From Quillaja saponaria (Eukaryota; Streptophyta; Magnoliopsida; Fabales; Quillajaceae): a stretch of DNA of 64,000 bases. The notes under the pieces were generated by a model. That model ran no database searches. It worked only from the letters and a program-made list of their open reading frames with translations, and had not been told where the DNA came from. The stretch lies in the NCBI GenBank assembly GCA_029379385.1, contig CM055609.1, forward strand, positions 806,001 to 870,000. The letters run 5' to 3'. The position numbers and the translations under genes were made by a program. Shown here piece by piece: positions 11,210-24,300 of this stretch (position 1 is the stretch's first letter; each line of letters begins with the position of its first letter).

Positions 11210-11726
11210 CTACTTGGCTCTGTCTGTAATAACATCAAAACCCATCTCAGTTGGGTCGGTCGCCTGAAGTTCATAGCTGATCCCATCAAGCACTCTTCTC
11301 AGACCATCTTTTGATGTTGCATATAATATTTTTGCTCTGATTCTTGATGCTGTCGGAGACCATGCAATGAAGAATATCTTACTCTTCCGGCAATTATCGA
11401 CGGTCACAAAATCAAAGTCGAACACGGCAGTACCGGCAATCATCGTACGGCAACGAAGCTGCCAGATCATCATAACTCTCACCGGGCCCACCTACCTTAT
11501 CAACTATCACCAGCCTTGATTTCTCATCAATCTTGAAAACTATGTATCTGTGCACCTTCTTCCATTTCATCTCCATGAATGAGTTCTTGCATTCCTCTGT
11601 CACCCACATCCCAGTTGTCGCCTGTAATTAAATATGTAAAAAAAAAAAAAAAAAGTATTTAATTATTTTTCATACAAAAGTCAATTACTTTGTAAAAATA
11701 CTTACCATCTTGAAAGCCATTGCCAT
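11210..11726 (-). CDS. ADF5: Actin-depolymerizing factor, ADF5 type, with a 1-nt frameshift
   Basis: Exon 1 is 11706-11726 (MAMAFKM, then GT donor); exon 2 is 11210-11621. The short first exon followed by [15 protein letters not shown] is typical of plant ADF/cofilin genes, and MAMAFKM with [17 protein letters not shown] matches the ADF5/ADF9 subclass. ADF/cofilins bind and sever or, in this subclass, bundle actin filaments in the cytoplasm. The frame breaks after DDCRY: one extra base (T on the coding strand, at 11429) leads to a TGA at 11412-11414, whereas skipping it continues at once with [16 protein letters not shown] through to FDVITDRAK and a stop at 11210. Total without that base is about 143 aa, a normal ADF length. 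Splice sites and a TATA box are intact. Either a consensus error or a fresh null allele. Confidence 0.85.
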
Positions 11727-11798
11727 GGTTGTGAAACTCAAAAGATAAAGCCAAGACTGTCTCAATTTTGAGAGTGATGAAGGAAGGACAAATTGGCT

Positions 11799-11807
11799 CT
11801 TTATATA
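11799..11807 (-). promoter_or_regulatory. TATA box of the ADF gene
   Basis: TATATAAAG on the minus strand, 73 nt upstream of the ADF ATG at 11726: the spacing expected for a plant core promoter. It shows that the promoter is still in good order despite the frameshift. Confidence 0.6.
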
Positions 11808-12941
11808 ATAATATATATGAAGATGGACTTACTGAAATGCCATTGTTGTTTATTGTTATTTACTAATTTGTACCAATTTAGATAAGATCTAAAATGTACA
11901 TGTATCAAATGACAATTATGTCCTCGATTTAGGCTTCAGTTTTTCTCTTATATTTCAAGTAGTTTATGTTAATAGAGAGTAGCAAATCAAAATGAGTTGC
12001 CTTAATTAAATATTATTTTGGCACATGGGAAGTTTGTTAGAATTTTAATGAAGTTTTCTTCAAAATTCGTCAATTCTACACCCTATTTAGTATTTGGCAA
12101 TATTTAATCAAGTTACTATAATAGGATATATATAGTTTATTATACCATTCAACTCAATGAATCTTATCAATCACTAATTATTAGATACTAAATTCAGAAC
12201 TATAGTGTTCTTTTAATGAATATCTAATATTATTTGAATAAATTTTGATATTTTTATTTATTCATTAGACTTACAAATTATAAAACGTGAGATATCTCTT
12301 TTTTATTTTATAATTCTTCTATCAAAACAATCTTTGGATATTAGTATTAACAACTAGTAATTTTATCAGTTGAACTAATTAACATATTTGACGACTTCAA
12401 TGTCTTGAGTCCTAGATAATTATTAATTGTTAAATTTTGAAAGATTGTAATAAAGGTATTTATTACACCTTAAAAAAAAGTATATTTTAGACAATAACAT
12501 TTATTTAACCTGAATCTCATTTTCTTCATGGCCTACCGTAACTGACTTTTGACCTTATGACAATGAAACTAGTTTTACAAAGCATACAATATGATATGGT
12601 GGCCCCATCTCGGATCGCACACCCACATCCTCCATCTTGATCTCCAACTTTGTGTTCTGAAAATAGTCTTTGCGTGCAAGCAAAGCAGAAAAAGAAGAAG
12701 AAAGTGAAAAAGGCTTCTCTTCTCGGTATAAATGAGTATGCATGAACTACCAATCACAGTCAATCTGTTTAGGATCTTTTTCTTCAGCTCGTGTGATTTC
12801 AAGTGTTTCATATCCCTCAGCTTGAGTTTTCCCACAAATTTGTCTAAGAAGTCAACATCCCAACCATTTATTTAGAGATACAGAAATTACAGACACTAAA
12901 ATCAATGAACATATCAAGCAAGTGAACATGAGTAGGTGAAT

Positions 12942-12976
12942 GGGGAGGCATGTCCCTCATGAGGGTGGCCCTCCCC
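12942..12976. repeat. GC-rich inverted repeat (hairpin)
   Basis: GGGGAGG at the left pairs with CCTCCCC at the right around a perfect palindrome CCCTCATGAGGG at 12954-12965. The outer arms pair with small bulges. It stands out in AT-rich surroundings between ADF and RPN10. It could be a transcript-end structure, a short hairpin RNA arm or a transposon remnant; nothing in the sequence decides. Confidence 0.4.
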
Positions 12977-13509
12977 TTGACTTAAGGCCGCTCGTACATG
13001 ATTTGTGTACCTGTTTGTGCTTCCACCCGTAGGAATCCTTCCCAGATACAATAGTTGACGAAATTGCATGATTCACTGAAATAATTCACATAGTTTGTTG
13101 ACTTCATTTGACTTCTTTTAGTTTGCTCTGTTTGTATTCATAAGGCAAACAGAAATCATTCTGTATTTTGGGGCATGATATCTATATTCAGATTACAACC
13201 AAACTATATTTCAGTGCTTAAAAGATTTGGAAGGGTCCATAAAAGCCTGTCTAGTCACATTCCAAACAAAATGTATTAGAAAGGAAAAAAGCAGAGTTAC
13301 TTGAACTAAAGGCTCCCTAAGTCTCGTTTCTTCCAATGATCCGCCAAGCAAAGAAACGTCTGCATTTGGATATAAGAGCCACTAAACCTGCAAGCAGGAA
13401 CGGACTGCTTCTCATAAAACAGAGTTGAAAACAATGAATGCAACTATCCAGAGTCATGTGCCAAAATTGGAGCCTTGCCTTATAGAGCCAGTGGCAGGTT
13501 AAAGCATCT

Positions 13510-16500
13510 CTATTTGTCTTCATTTGTTGGTTCATCTTTAATCTTGTCTCCATTCGGTGGTTCGTTTTCATTGTTTTGCTGGGAGCAGAAGGTTCAAAGG
13601 GGGAAAAAGAAAAACAGAATAGTGTCACTATGGGGAGTAGCGAGAACTATATACTGTCAGTATGGCAAAAAGGAAAAGATTATTGATAACAGCAACAAAG
13701 ACAGGTATATCCAAATACCCAAGATAGTTCTTGAGTTGTATATACGCACCTCAAGTTGACCCTGTAGAGAAGCCAGCAGATCCTTAACTGATGGATCATT
13801 GGGGTCAACTCCGGGAAGCTGCAAGAGAAATAAGTAGTCAGGATACCAGCAACATATGCCACAAATCACTCATATAGATTGCTTTTCAAGGATCTAGTAA
13901 TACGTACTGATGCAAGGACTGAGGCCAGAAACGATTGATCGTCTAAAACCTTGTTAACATCTGACTGTGTTGACTGATCTACACTATTTCCCTGCATAGA
14001 CATCTGGAGAGCTGCATGTTTTATTAAGAGGAGAATAAATCAGCACAAATTCAAAATTATTTAGATAGATAAGCCTTATTTTTCCCGTAATGTATTGCTC
14101 CAAAACAAAATTGATTTACAACTGAACCAAATATTATAAAACAATGGGAGTATTATTTTGAAATATCAAATAAGGATTCTTCACCGATATCAGTTCAACA
14201 TGGATGCTACAACTATAGTTGAAGTACTGCCTCCATAGCAATACAGAAGCATTTTGTGCGAGAAATCCCAAATATTAAGTTACGAAAAATTGGGTCAACA
14301 GATAGAACTTACCTAAGCCCAACTCCTCATTCTCATTAGTTGCCTGTGGCATTTCAGCATCAACTCCAGATATATTCATTGACATTGCAAGTGCCCTCTC
14401 TAGCAACACGTTCTCATTATCCTATCATCAAGTCATTAGTCAAGAACAATTTCAACTAAGTAGCTCTTTACATACTTGAAAAGTAACTCAGTGACACCTA
14501 CTAACCAATAACACTGGTAATAACTCAAACTTAATAACATACTTCCGCAGAAGTTGGATAGACTTAATCATACAGTCACACTAACCATTTCATCTGTGGT
14601 TTTTCCGTTTCCTTCCAGAGCTGGAACTGGTTCAGCCATAATTTCATCCTCCATCTTGGATAATTGTTCCTCTCCTTTTTCTTGCTTACCAGCTTCATCA
14701 GCAACCCTTTTTGCAGCATTTTCCTGCCTTGCCCTCTCCTCTTCCATAGAGACTCTAAGGGCAAGAGCCAGCTCAGGATCTACATTGGGATCCACACCAA
14801 AATCAAAGCTAGAAGATCCATCAACAGCAACTGCTGCAAAAGCACTTCCTCCTTCTCCATCTCCATCTCCAGTGAATAAGGGTGTACTGCCAGTGAAATG
14901 TAAGTCTAATTCAAAAATTCCTACAGTAATCTCTATGAAGAGAAAAAGTTTCTATCCTGCATATAATTCACATACAACAACAACTCATCTAATACACATA
15001 TTCTGTTACTTTCAAAGTAGCCAAATGACCATTTACTGATGTCTTAATTCATAATATGTTATCCTACCAAATCAACTTCTATCTCATTTCCTAGTTTTAA
15101 TTTTTGTAAGTATACTCAAGAACGTGAACTCTGGTCACATGTATCATAGTAAATTCATTCTAGTCACCAAATAATGATTCTCAATTTAATGATTTTCCCG
15201 TGCAAAATTAAACCCTGTAATGAAGAAGGGAAAATGAGTAAAATATCAAACCTGATGAGCATATCAGATAGAGCATCTACACCAGGTGGAACATGAACAA
15301 TATGGCTGCTGTTGTTTTTATTAACAGCAGCAAGGAGGACCTCCAACTTCTCAGGCTTTGCCTCATCCTCTCCACCAAAATCAACAATATCAAGAGCTAC
15401 ACTGTTCTTTTTTAGTTTCTTTCCTATCATTTCCAACACCTTCTCGTCATATTTGACAGGACTGAAAGAAAAGCATATACAAAAAAAAATTAGAGTTCTT
15501 TTCCAGAAAAAAAGAAAGAAAGAAAGAAAAGAATGATTCTACCTGCCAGCAAAAACCACAATCCTTTGTTGCTGATTTTTGTTCTGGCGGTGCTTTAGAG
15601 CTAACTGCGCAATCTGGATAGCAGCAGCCATGTTCATTTCACCCCCCAATTCAAGACCTTTATGCAGACAGGGGAAAATGAAAAAGATTGTATGCGTGGA
15701 AATGCTTGACAGTAAATAACTTTATTACATGATAAATAGTTTCCTGTACTTATATGGCTTCAAGCTCTTTCAACACGTCATTGCTTATTTTACCCATTAA
15801 AAGAAGCAAAAAATCAATAAACTTGAGACTCTTTAACATGGTAATCAGGTGCACCTGATATCCCAATACCAAATTCAATTGACAATCTAATTAATGAACA
15901 GTTGTAATAGCTAAAATTAAAAACTGCACTCCAGACAAGCCAATAACAAAACACAAGCACATGAACAGGAAAAGTACCATGCAGGGATGACAGTATCTTT
16001 CCAAGATCAGAGGTAGGAGTTGCCAACACCCGGACCCCCTTTCCCGCCATTGTCAAAACTCCTACTGTATTCTCCGGATTAGACTACAAATTTAGAGAAA
16101 AATAATAATAAAAAATAAAAATCAATAACGATCAAAAGATTAAAATCATCACCCAAATACTACAGGATATACAGTAGACCCAATTCAACTGAAAATTTTA
16201 AAATAAATGAATGTGTATGGCATACGTGTGCCAGTGAGTTACAATGTACAAGCATAACCTGGGTTTTTGCTCCACAAATGAGACTAACAGCGTCGGCTTG
16301 AGCTTGGAATCGAGAGGGAGAGTAATCTCCGTTTCGCATCCATTCTGAATTATCAATGCAAATCATGGTCGCCTGATGAATAGATAACAAAATTGTACTT
16401 TAAATAAGCATTAACCCTAATGTTCCGAAGAAATGTAAGACTGAATTAACAAAGAAAATTCAGATAGAGAAATTGGAAGAACATCAAAAGAAGGGAGGGC

Positions 16501-16525
16501 AGCCATGGCTAACCTCAAGAACCAT
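13510..16525 (-). CDS. RPN10: 26S proteasome ubiquitin receptor RPN10 (PSMD4)
   Basis: Ten exons, all with GT-AG sites and consistent phase: 16514-16525, 16259-16372, 15978-16083, 15543-15657, 15252-15461, 14586-14886, 14313-14421, 13908-14011, 13750-13818, 13510-13578; 402 aa in total. The start [21 protein letters not shown] is diagnostic. Residues 1 to about 190 form the VWA domain that docks RPN10 at the base/lid junction of the 19S particle. Three ubiquitin-interacting motifs follow: about 223-240 ([10 protein letters not shown]), 292-302 ([11 protein letters not shown]) and about 319-330 (LGLALQMSMQ). Next comes [18 protein letters not shown], the conserved tail, and an acidic/Lys C-terminus (exon 10). 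RPN10 captures polyubiquitinated proteins for degradation. All exons are intact. The first exon holds only MVLE. Confidence 0.96.
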
Positions 16526-17375
16526 TGTTCGAAAATTCGAGGGAGAGTGAACGAGGTGAAGACGAAGAACTGCGGTCACCCAAATGAGTTTAGTGTTGGA
16601 AAAGAAAAACGATGATGCCGTTTTAGCCGTCGTTTGGTTGGATAGACAAAATTTGATAGTTCGTTAGGTCGTTTTTTAAATTTTTTGTTGGTAAAAAAAA
16701 AAAAAAAATAAAAAAGAGTAAGAGGAGCCCTCTTTGTTATAAGTGCTTTTAATAGTAATTTGAAAGAAGGAATGGAGAGTAAGGAAAAAGAGCTTTATTT
16801 TAGTATCTTTTTACTAATATGAGAAATGGGTTAATTATTTATTTATTTATTAATTCTGTATTGAAGCTCAAACTTCGAACTTTGAAAGTAACAACTGTTT
16901 GGCTTGAAACAATAATGTTAAAACATAATGGGTTGCAGGAAAAACTGGTTAGAGAGAGATAAACTCCTGGAGTTGAAATTTACATGAATTTAAATCCAGT
17001 GTTTTAAATTTACTTGAACTAACCATTGATTGACATAAATAATTTTTTTCAATTAGCGAATTCTTAGCAATGATATTGTTTAGCATGTAACAAGTAACCT
17101 AGATAACAACAATGGAGATAAAGAAAAACTGAAACAAAAAAGTTTCTAAACACTTGATCAAGATTTCGACCTAGATAATTGGAATGAAAATGCAAATTGC
17201 CTGGAAGATTTACCATTATTCAATAAAGGCACCTCAAAATTGAAATTGTACAAGAGCAATACTCTTAAAGGTATGCACATTATGCCGACTAATACAGATC
17301 AGACACTTCTACAATCACACTGTCAACAACAAATAACTAGCCAAACAACATACAGATTTTCAACTGGATGATTAG
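16526..17375. other. RPN10 promoter and CTL 3' flank
   Basis: 850 bp between two genes on the same strand. It includes an A-run near 16695-16709 and AT-rich sequence; no frame or RNA gene is supported. The RPN10 promoter should lie in about 16530-16750. Confidence 0.5.
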
Positions 17376-20300
17376 TCAAACAACCACATCTCTACTGCCA
17401 GGAGTTTGTCTATGATTTCTACTAATGGGTAGGTAAACATAAACCTCATGAACATCCTGTTTACAAACATCCCCTCGGTCCCTATCTATGGCATAACACA
17501 CATAAACCGTCTCAATCACATTGTCCAGCACATGCACAAAGAAACCCAGCACCACGATCAGTAGCAACCAAGCCAGCAAAGCCACATAGTACGAATCAAC
17601 CCCAAGATCACTTGCAGCTTTTAAAATAGCACACGCCTGCTAGGGTACAGCCATCAATGACAACATATTGGAAAAGGCAGAGGATATGAAAGATAGCAAA
17701 TATAAATATACCAGTAACAAGCAGGAAGCAGCATATGTTAGATACACATGGCAAGAAAAATGTGAAACCAGTAAAATTATGAATTTGAAGCTATTCTGTG
17801 CCATCATACATGAAACGAATTTTAGGGTAAATATAATCCCGCCAACACCCCTTTTCAGCACAAAACAAAAGGAGGTAACTGTTGCTAGTTGCCACCAAGG
17901 GTAAAAAATTTAATTATTCATACTTTAATGGAACTTGTTGGAAACAATAACTACAATATAATGGGAATGGGAAATACTCATGTTGATTAATAATAACTGC
18001 AAATCAAATGGAAAAAAAAAAAAAAAAAAACTTGAAAGGATTACAGCACCGCAATTGCATATATGGCTGAGAGGACGAAAACAATTCCGGCCAGTAGGCG
18101 AGTGGAGATGGTCTCCACAAAAACAGGAGAGAGAAGATTACGCTTAAGAAGCTCATACGTCATTCTTGCAGATGAACAATAAGCTTCACCAGTTATTGCA
18201 GCAAAGTTGATGGTGAACTTGTTGAGAAAATCAACAGCCGCCAAAAAGGCATTCACACAGCAGCGTAATATAAGAATAATAAAACCAGGGGTATCTTCAT
18301 GTCTTGAACTATCAACAGCAGCCCGCACAAATCGAACAACAAAAATAAGTAACCCTGACAGACATATGGTACCTGACGAGGGGCCAAATGCATTTCTGCA
18401 AGGATTTGCTAAGAAGATGAGAAAAGATCATTAAATATTATCTGACTACCAGTTTTCCAATTGTAAACCAATTATCTGGCTCTAGTTCAATGATTAGTTT
18501 TATTCTTTCTGTTCAAATGAAAGGCAAGAAATGTGATGTGTGGAACAACCAGATCAATGACTGTCTTTTGATTAGATGTTAAAACAGTTAGGCTGACGAG
18601 AAATTGACTTGACCATGAATATTAATGATAAACTTGATGTGGGAGTAAAGAAAATTAGTTGAAAAAGTTTGATTATTGCATCATAATACCTATTTGTCAA
18701 GTGTGCATAATTATGAATCTGATACCAGTAAACGGCAATACAGCCAATTCCTGGTTGAGTCAGAGATACACACAACTATACAATGACCTAAAAGGCTGAG
18801 CGAGCTGAAACTACTAAGTGGCCAAACATTAATGTAAATTAGCTGCACTAACACTAAAAAGGAGAAAAACGAGGGGGCAGACTCCAACTTTACCAAAATT
18901 TACAAGGGACAAGTGTATAAGGTAATACTAATATACTTTCCCATCTAAAAGAGGTATCAAATAGCACCCTTATTATGTTAAAAGTTCCCTAGACGTCAAA
19001 ATTGCAGTGTGAGATGGCATGGAAGCTTCGGAAGTATCTATGTCCTATAGGCGAAATTGGTGTCATCTAAAAACATGAAGGAACCCAATGGAAAAAACTT
19101 ACTCATTACTGTTACATTTCATGCTGATAAACATCAACTTAATAATAATGATTACAAATTTTTTAACTCAACCAAGAGTACTAAATCTTGTAGTAACACC
19201 AACTACTTTCTTATCCTGCCGCTATACATATTATAGTCCAATCTATCTGATACTCCCAGTCTAAGCATGCCAAATAAGAGAAGTGGTAAGCAGCTGCAAG
19301 GCAACTACTACTCCAAAAATAATAGAGGCAAGGAAAGAAAATGATAAATTTAATGAAAGGAGCAACTAGATATTCACCTCAAAGAATTTCTGATGCTCCG
19401 CCTTGGAGTTTCATCTAAGTTTGAGAAATACCACTGTGCAACGGTCCCACTGATCACGTAAACCTGAGCTTCCACCATAGCTGCGGCAGACCACAGCATA
19501 GTCAGAATTGCCAGTGCAAAATAAGCTGGCACCCAACTGTCCTGCTTCCAAACACAAGTGTATTCACCATCTGATTCTTTAGGCACAATTTTCCCATTGA
19601 ACCTTGCAAACACCAAGAAAACGATAATAGGCGAATAGTAAACTAGTAACCCAATTGTCAATAATGGTAGCACCCCAAACAAGCCCAAATTTCTCGAAAG
19701 CGCGTCCGAAGCAACCCCGATTATCCTTATAGTAAGTTCAATCCGATGCCAATTTAACACCAAAATCCATATAATCACCCCTATTATCAAAAACACAAAG
19801 ACAAGTACCAGAATTCTATAAACCAAAGGAAAACCATCGCTACAGGTGGAGCTAATCGTGCAAGCAACGAACCAATAAACATTGATGAAAATGGGGATGA
19901 CAATGAAGAACGGAAGGGAAGCGTAGAAAATCTGTTTGGTATAATGCTTAAGCAACAAAAGTAAACCGAAGCAGATGGGCACGCTCAAAATCAAAGTAAT
20001 CACAAGGGTCCATATCAAATCTTTGACAAAATGCGAAGACGAAGAAGTAAAGAAAACCCAATTCTCAGATAATAGCGAATCTTTGACACAAGAGGTAGAG
20101 CTGGAGTTATAAGAGTAAAATGAAGCATTAGAATAGTTGGTGTTCCTGTGGAAGATGGCAAAGATACCGAAACCGAAGGTACAAAGGACCAAGATGAGGA
20201 AAAGAATGAGAAAAGGAATGTCCTTGAAGGAGCGAGGACCATAATTGTAGGTGATGTGAAGGTACTGGGCTGAGTCGGATTCGGGTTGGTCAATCCGTGG

Positions 20301-20399
20301 TGGTTCTTCGATTTGGGAAGTGTAATTGGAGAGGAGGGGTTGAGAAGGTGAGGACTCGTATAAGGAAATTGGCTTCTTGTCTTCCTCAGTACTACCCAT
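17376..20399 (-). CDS. Choline-transporter-like (CTL/SLC44) membrane protein
   Basis: Three exons: 19378-20399, 18050-18395, 17376-17636; 542 aa. The N-terminus (about 1-55) is hydrophilic and cytosolic. Many hydrophobic segments follow, including one at about 60-83 and a run of paired helices from about 120 on, giving roughly ten membrane spans. The signature AYFALAILTMLWSAAAMVEAQ near the end of exon 1, the CCVNAFLAAVDFLNKF segment in exon 2 and the VHVLDNVIETVYVCYAIDRD stretch in exon 3 are hallmarks of the SLC44/PNS1 family. Plant members are called plasma-membrane choline transporter family, although transport is unproven for most and trafficking roles are known for CTL1. An N-glycosylation-rich loop (NTNYSNASF) is likely luminal or extracellular. 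In Arabidopsis the RPN10 gene also sits next to such a gene (At4g38640). Confidence 0.9.
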
Positions 20400-21380
20400 G
20401 AGAGAGAAAGAGCAGTCGGGTTTATGGAAAAGACTGGTTTTTGATTCCGGAGTACTGAAACCTAGGCTGAGGCCGGAGGCTGAAGGGACGGCGCCACCGA
20501 CTGTGACAGGTGGAGCTTATAGTGTTGAACCGTAGATGATTACGAAGGACTTCTCTGATCTTATCTGTTCTTTATTACCTTAACCGGGAAAATCTGGAAA
20601 GTCATATAAGAAAAAAAAAAAAAAAAAATAGTGTCTGAGAGTAAAACATTCGATTATTTTAATCTAATTGTTCGTAAATCATTTCAAAAATCTTAGTTGT
20701 CCTAATTGTGACATCTCATACTGAATAGGGCAGACAGAGAGAAAAGACTTGTGCTAGAACGTGCTCTTGATCTAAATCCCACGACACAAAGTTAAAATAT
20801 TGAAAACACTTACATAAAAATTAAAAAAAAACTCCTTTTTCTCTCCCAAAAAAAAAAAAAAAAAACATATTATGATATTACAGACCAATAAGTCTCAGTT
20901 TACCAGTTTAATGTACCTAACAGTCTATTTGTCCCCTTCAAATTATAGTCCAATTTCATTGTCCACTAAGATTTTAACCAAATCAGAAACCAACCATTCT
21001 TCTCTCTTTTTTTTTTTTTTGGTCTAATTCATGAAAAAAATGGATTATGGAAGACTATGCCACTCAACTCACCTTCAAAAATAATTAAGTACTGCACCTC
21101 GCCAAACAGAGACTAACTGAAACAGGATCATATCCTCATTTTCTTTTTTCTTTCTCTACATTCTACAAGACCATAACGAATGGGGTTGTGTTAACAAGAG
21201 TTGCCAAGTTACAAAGGAACAGACTATAAAATTTCAATTAGGCGCCTAACACGATCAGATCTAGAAAATTAACTTTGTTAAGTTTCATGGGCATGTTACT
21301 GAGGAAATTGAATGTGAAACAAATATATATAAAACCAAACTTCTAACTCAATGCAGAATTTGTGAATATAAGAACGAGCT
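20400..21380. other. CTL promoter and cyclophilin 3' flank
   Basis: The CTL upstream region (20400-20600, with CT/GA-rich leader sequence) joins the 3' UTR of the cyclophilin gene. Homopolymer A and T runs occur near 20609-20628, 20848-20864 and 21008-21020. No coding signal. Confidence 0.5.
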
Positions 21381-24300
21381 TTATCTTTCCTCATCCCATT
21401 TGTCCTTGGGTATCTCTCCAGAGTCAGCAATGACAACTTTCTTTCTAGGCTTCCCATTGTAGGTTCCAGCTCCCCCTTCAATTGCAAATACAGTATCCAT
21501 GCCTTGAATAACCTTACCAAAGACAACATGCTCTCCGTCCAGCCTGCAAAGTTTGTATATGGATTAATTACACACTTTTTACATATCTAACATGATCGCG
21601 TGATATGCATTCAAGTTAGAAAATAGATTTACATGCCTCAAGATTGTCTAAGAATTCTCTATACTTGACACAAGTATATTAGGGACCAAGTGCCATAAAG
21701 GCTCCCAAAGTAGGACTGTCCAGGAATAAAAGATTTCAGTTCCAATTACCTTTGATCCCTTTTTTCTCTAAAGGGAGTCACTAATATAACTGTAGATGGT
21801 CAAAAAATCGTATTAACATCAGAGACATTATCCTTAAAAATCACCCTGAAATTCTCTAAGATCCATCAACTTTGACATTTGATTCCTCCGTGAGCTATCA
21901 GCAAAAGGTAAGTCTCCACCTTTCATTGACCTAACTAGAAACATTCCACCCTTGAATCCTACACTTCAGATCTCAACGTGAACATCGGGCCTAAATAAGG
22001 TATCTAGAAGTAGAAGATTTGTATTGAATTTGAAACAACAGCTAAACCCCACAACCTGATACATATAGCCACAAGTATGGAATACTTACCAGCTGGCCTT
22101 CACTGTGGTGATGAAGAATTGTGAGCCATTAGAATCTGGCCCTGAATTCACCATAGAAACAACACCTGCTAGCAAATAGATTATTGTGAGAAGGAAGCAA
22201 AAAAACTCACAAATGACGAAAAACTCGAACTTTACAAATAGATTAAGTTATAATTTAAGCACAACGCATGAATCCAAGGTTTGATGCAACGGACCAGCAT
22301 GTGAATGTTTTATCTTAAAATTCTCATCAGGAAAGGTGCCACCATAAATAGATTCATATCCTTTGCCATCACCATGAACAATATCTCCTCCTTGAATCAT
22401 AAAACCAGATATTATACGATGAAACGGGGTTCCTTTATAATGGAGTTTCTGTCCACCTGGCACTCTTCCCCTTCTCCCCTGCATTTAAGATTGCAAATGA
22501 ATATCAGTGCCAGAAAATAGGCATTGCCTCTAGACAAAGATCAAGAAGTAAAGCTCTGAATACCTGTGCACAAAGCCCTAAAATTTTCTGCAGGAAGAAA
22601 AGGTCATTCATTAGGCAATTGCACAGCATGATGAAAATAAAAGCACCATAGTATGTAAAGACATGTGTCTTCGAAAAAAAATAGTTCAGACTGGTTTGTG
22701 TTTTTTCAGGATAGAAAGCTTGAACTCTTGACACGCTGTGCTGTGTCAAGGCTGACAAACAAGGACTGTAAACAATTATTCCAAACTCGAGATATTGATC
22801 ACCCTTGTTTTATGCAAAATACAAATTTAAGCCACTAACTAGAGTTGATTAGGTAACTAAGATGCTGAAAAAAAGAATTATTTCAAACAGAAGATTAATG
22901 ACATACCAATAGTTTTTGGTACAACCTGGCCATATAATCCAATCACAATCCTACCTGCAGAAATTGTTGTTTGTAGCATGGAGTTAACAATAAATGAGAA
23001 AGAGGAAATAGAATATAAACTCTGAGGTCTTATGTAACTGCCAGCAGAATGTGTATATTGTAGCACTTATATATTAGTAATGCTCTTTCTTTTTAACAAG
23101 GTTTATCAGAAAGCAAGTTGCTTTAAACAGTTTCAATTAAATAATATATGTGATTTCTCCATACCCTAAGCGTTGTTCTTCAATATCAACATCTAAGTAT
23201 ACTCTGTGAGTAATTTCAGGCATGTATTCCCCTATTAATCCATCCTGTATTGAAGAAAGCGAAAATTTGTTACTAAATCAACATATTAAAGAAAAAGACA
23301 AATTTTTCCTGTAGAAGACAGTAAATAATGAACAACTTCCAAGTTTCACAATCATAAGGATATCAGTCTGTAGCATTTGCAGCCACCAAAGACCAATAGA
23401 TGTTAAAAAGATAACTGGATTCAAAATATAGTACTAGAAATATTATTATTATCTAAAGCCAGATAACCGAGAGTATCATAGAAATCTCTTTCTATGATAA
23501 TACATACACACACATTCTGCGCTAGTAGAATCTATCAAAATCCCTTATTCCATTTGCAAGATGGCAACTATTTTAATGAATAAGTTCACTGGAGAAAAGT
23601 ACCATAAATTTCCACTGCCACACTTATAGTAGCAAGAAAAGACTAAATCATCAGTCCTGAAGCCATTATGCTAATATATCTCCATGACCTGATTCCAACT
23701 TTACAAACAAATATACTTATCAGACAATTACTACATCACACGGTAACTGTAAATGAGGTTCTATGAAAACTTCTAGTAACTATGAAGCAACAAAGGCTTT
23801 GCTAAAATCTTATAAACAACAGAGGATAGAGAAGCCAAAATTGTTGCATTATTAATATTTCCTAATTTTGCTTGCTTTTCTCAACTTCCTAACTCCTGTT
23901 ACAGGTATTGATTGGTCTCAACTTCAACCTATCTTTTCCAACTTCTAGTACAGCGACCATCACACAGAATCTACCCATAATACCAGCGCCTAAGCCAAAT
24001 AAAGTGATTCAATTGTCTGTACTATACTAAACCGGTGGTACAAAGGCAAACCGAATCACCACTGCACATGACTTGGCATAAGCTATAAAACCCATTAAGC
24101 AGAAAACGTTTGCAACTACTAACATCAATGAATACTCAACTATATTTGATGACATGAAAAATGTGAAATTGATATAGCGCATTCAATTAATCCGTCAATA
24201 GAGACAATTCAACCAAACTTGAAGCTGCACTTCAGATATTTCAATTCCGTAATTTCAAAATTTGCAATTAAAACAAGGACAGCACACGAAAAAGACATCG

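Larger units (their letters stand above)
11727..13509. other. ADF promoter region and RPN10 3' flank
   Basis: The left part is the AT-rich ADF upstream region, the right part the RPN10 3' UTR. Overlapping minus-strand frames at 12526-12835 have no gene-like content. The one notable feature is an inverted repeat at 12942-12976. Confidence 0.5.

Noticed and set aside
12526..12835. Three overlapping minus-strand frames
   Set aside because: No domain, no conserved motif, and mutually exclusive frames; likely chance in the ADF upstream region.
14554..15039. 161-codon plus-strand frame
   Set aside because: Antisense of RPN10 exon 6 and its introns; Ser-rich shadow frame.
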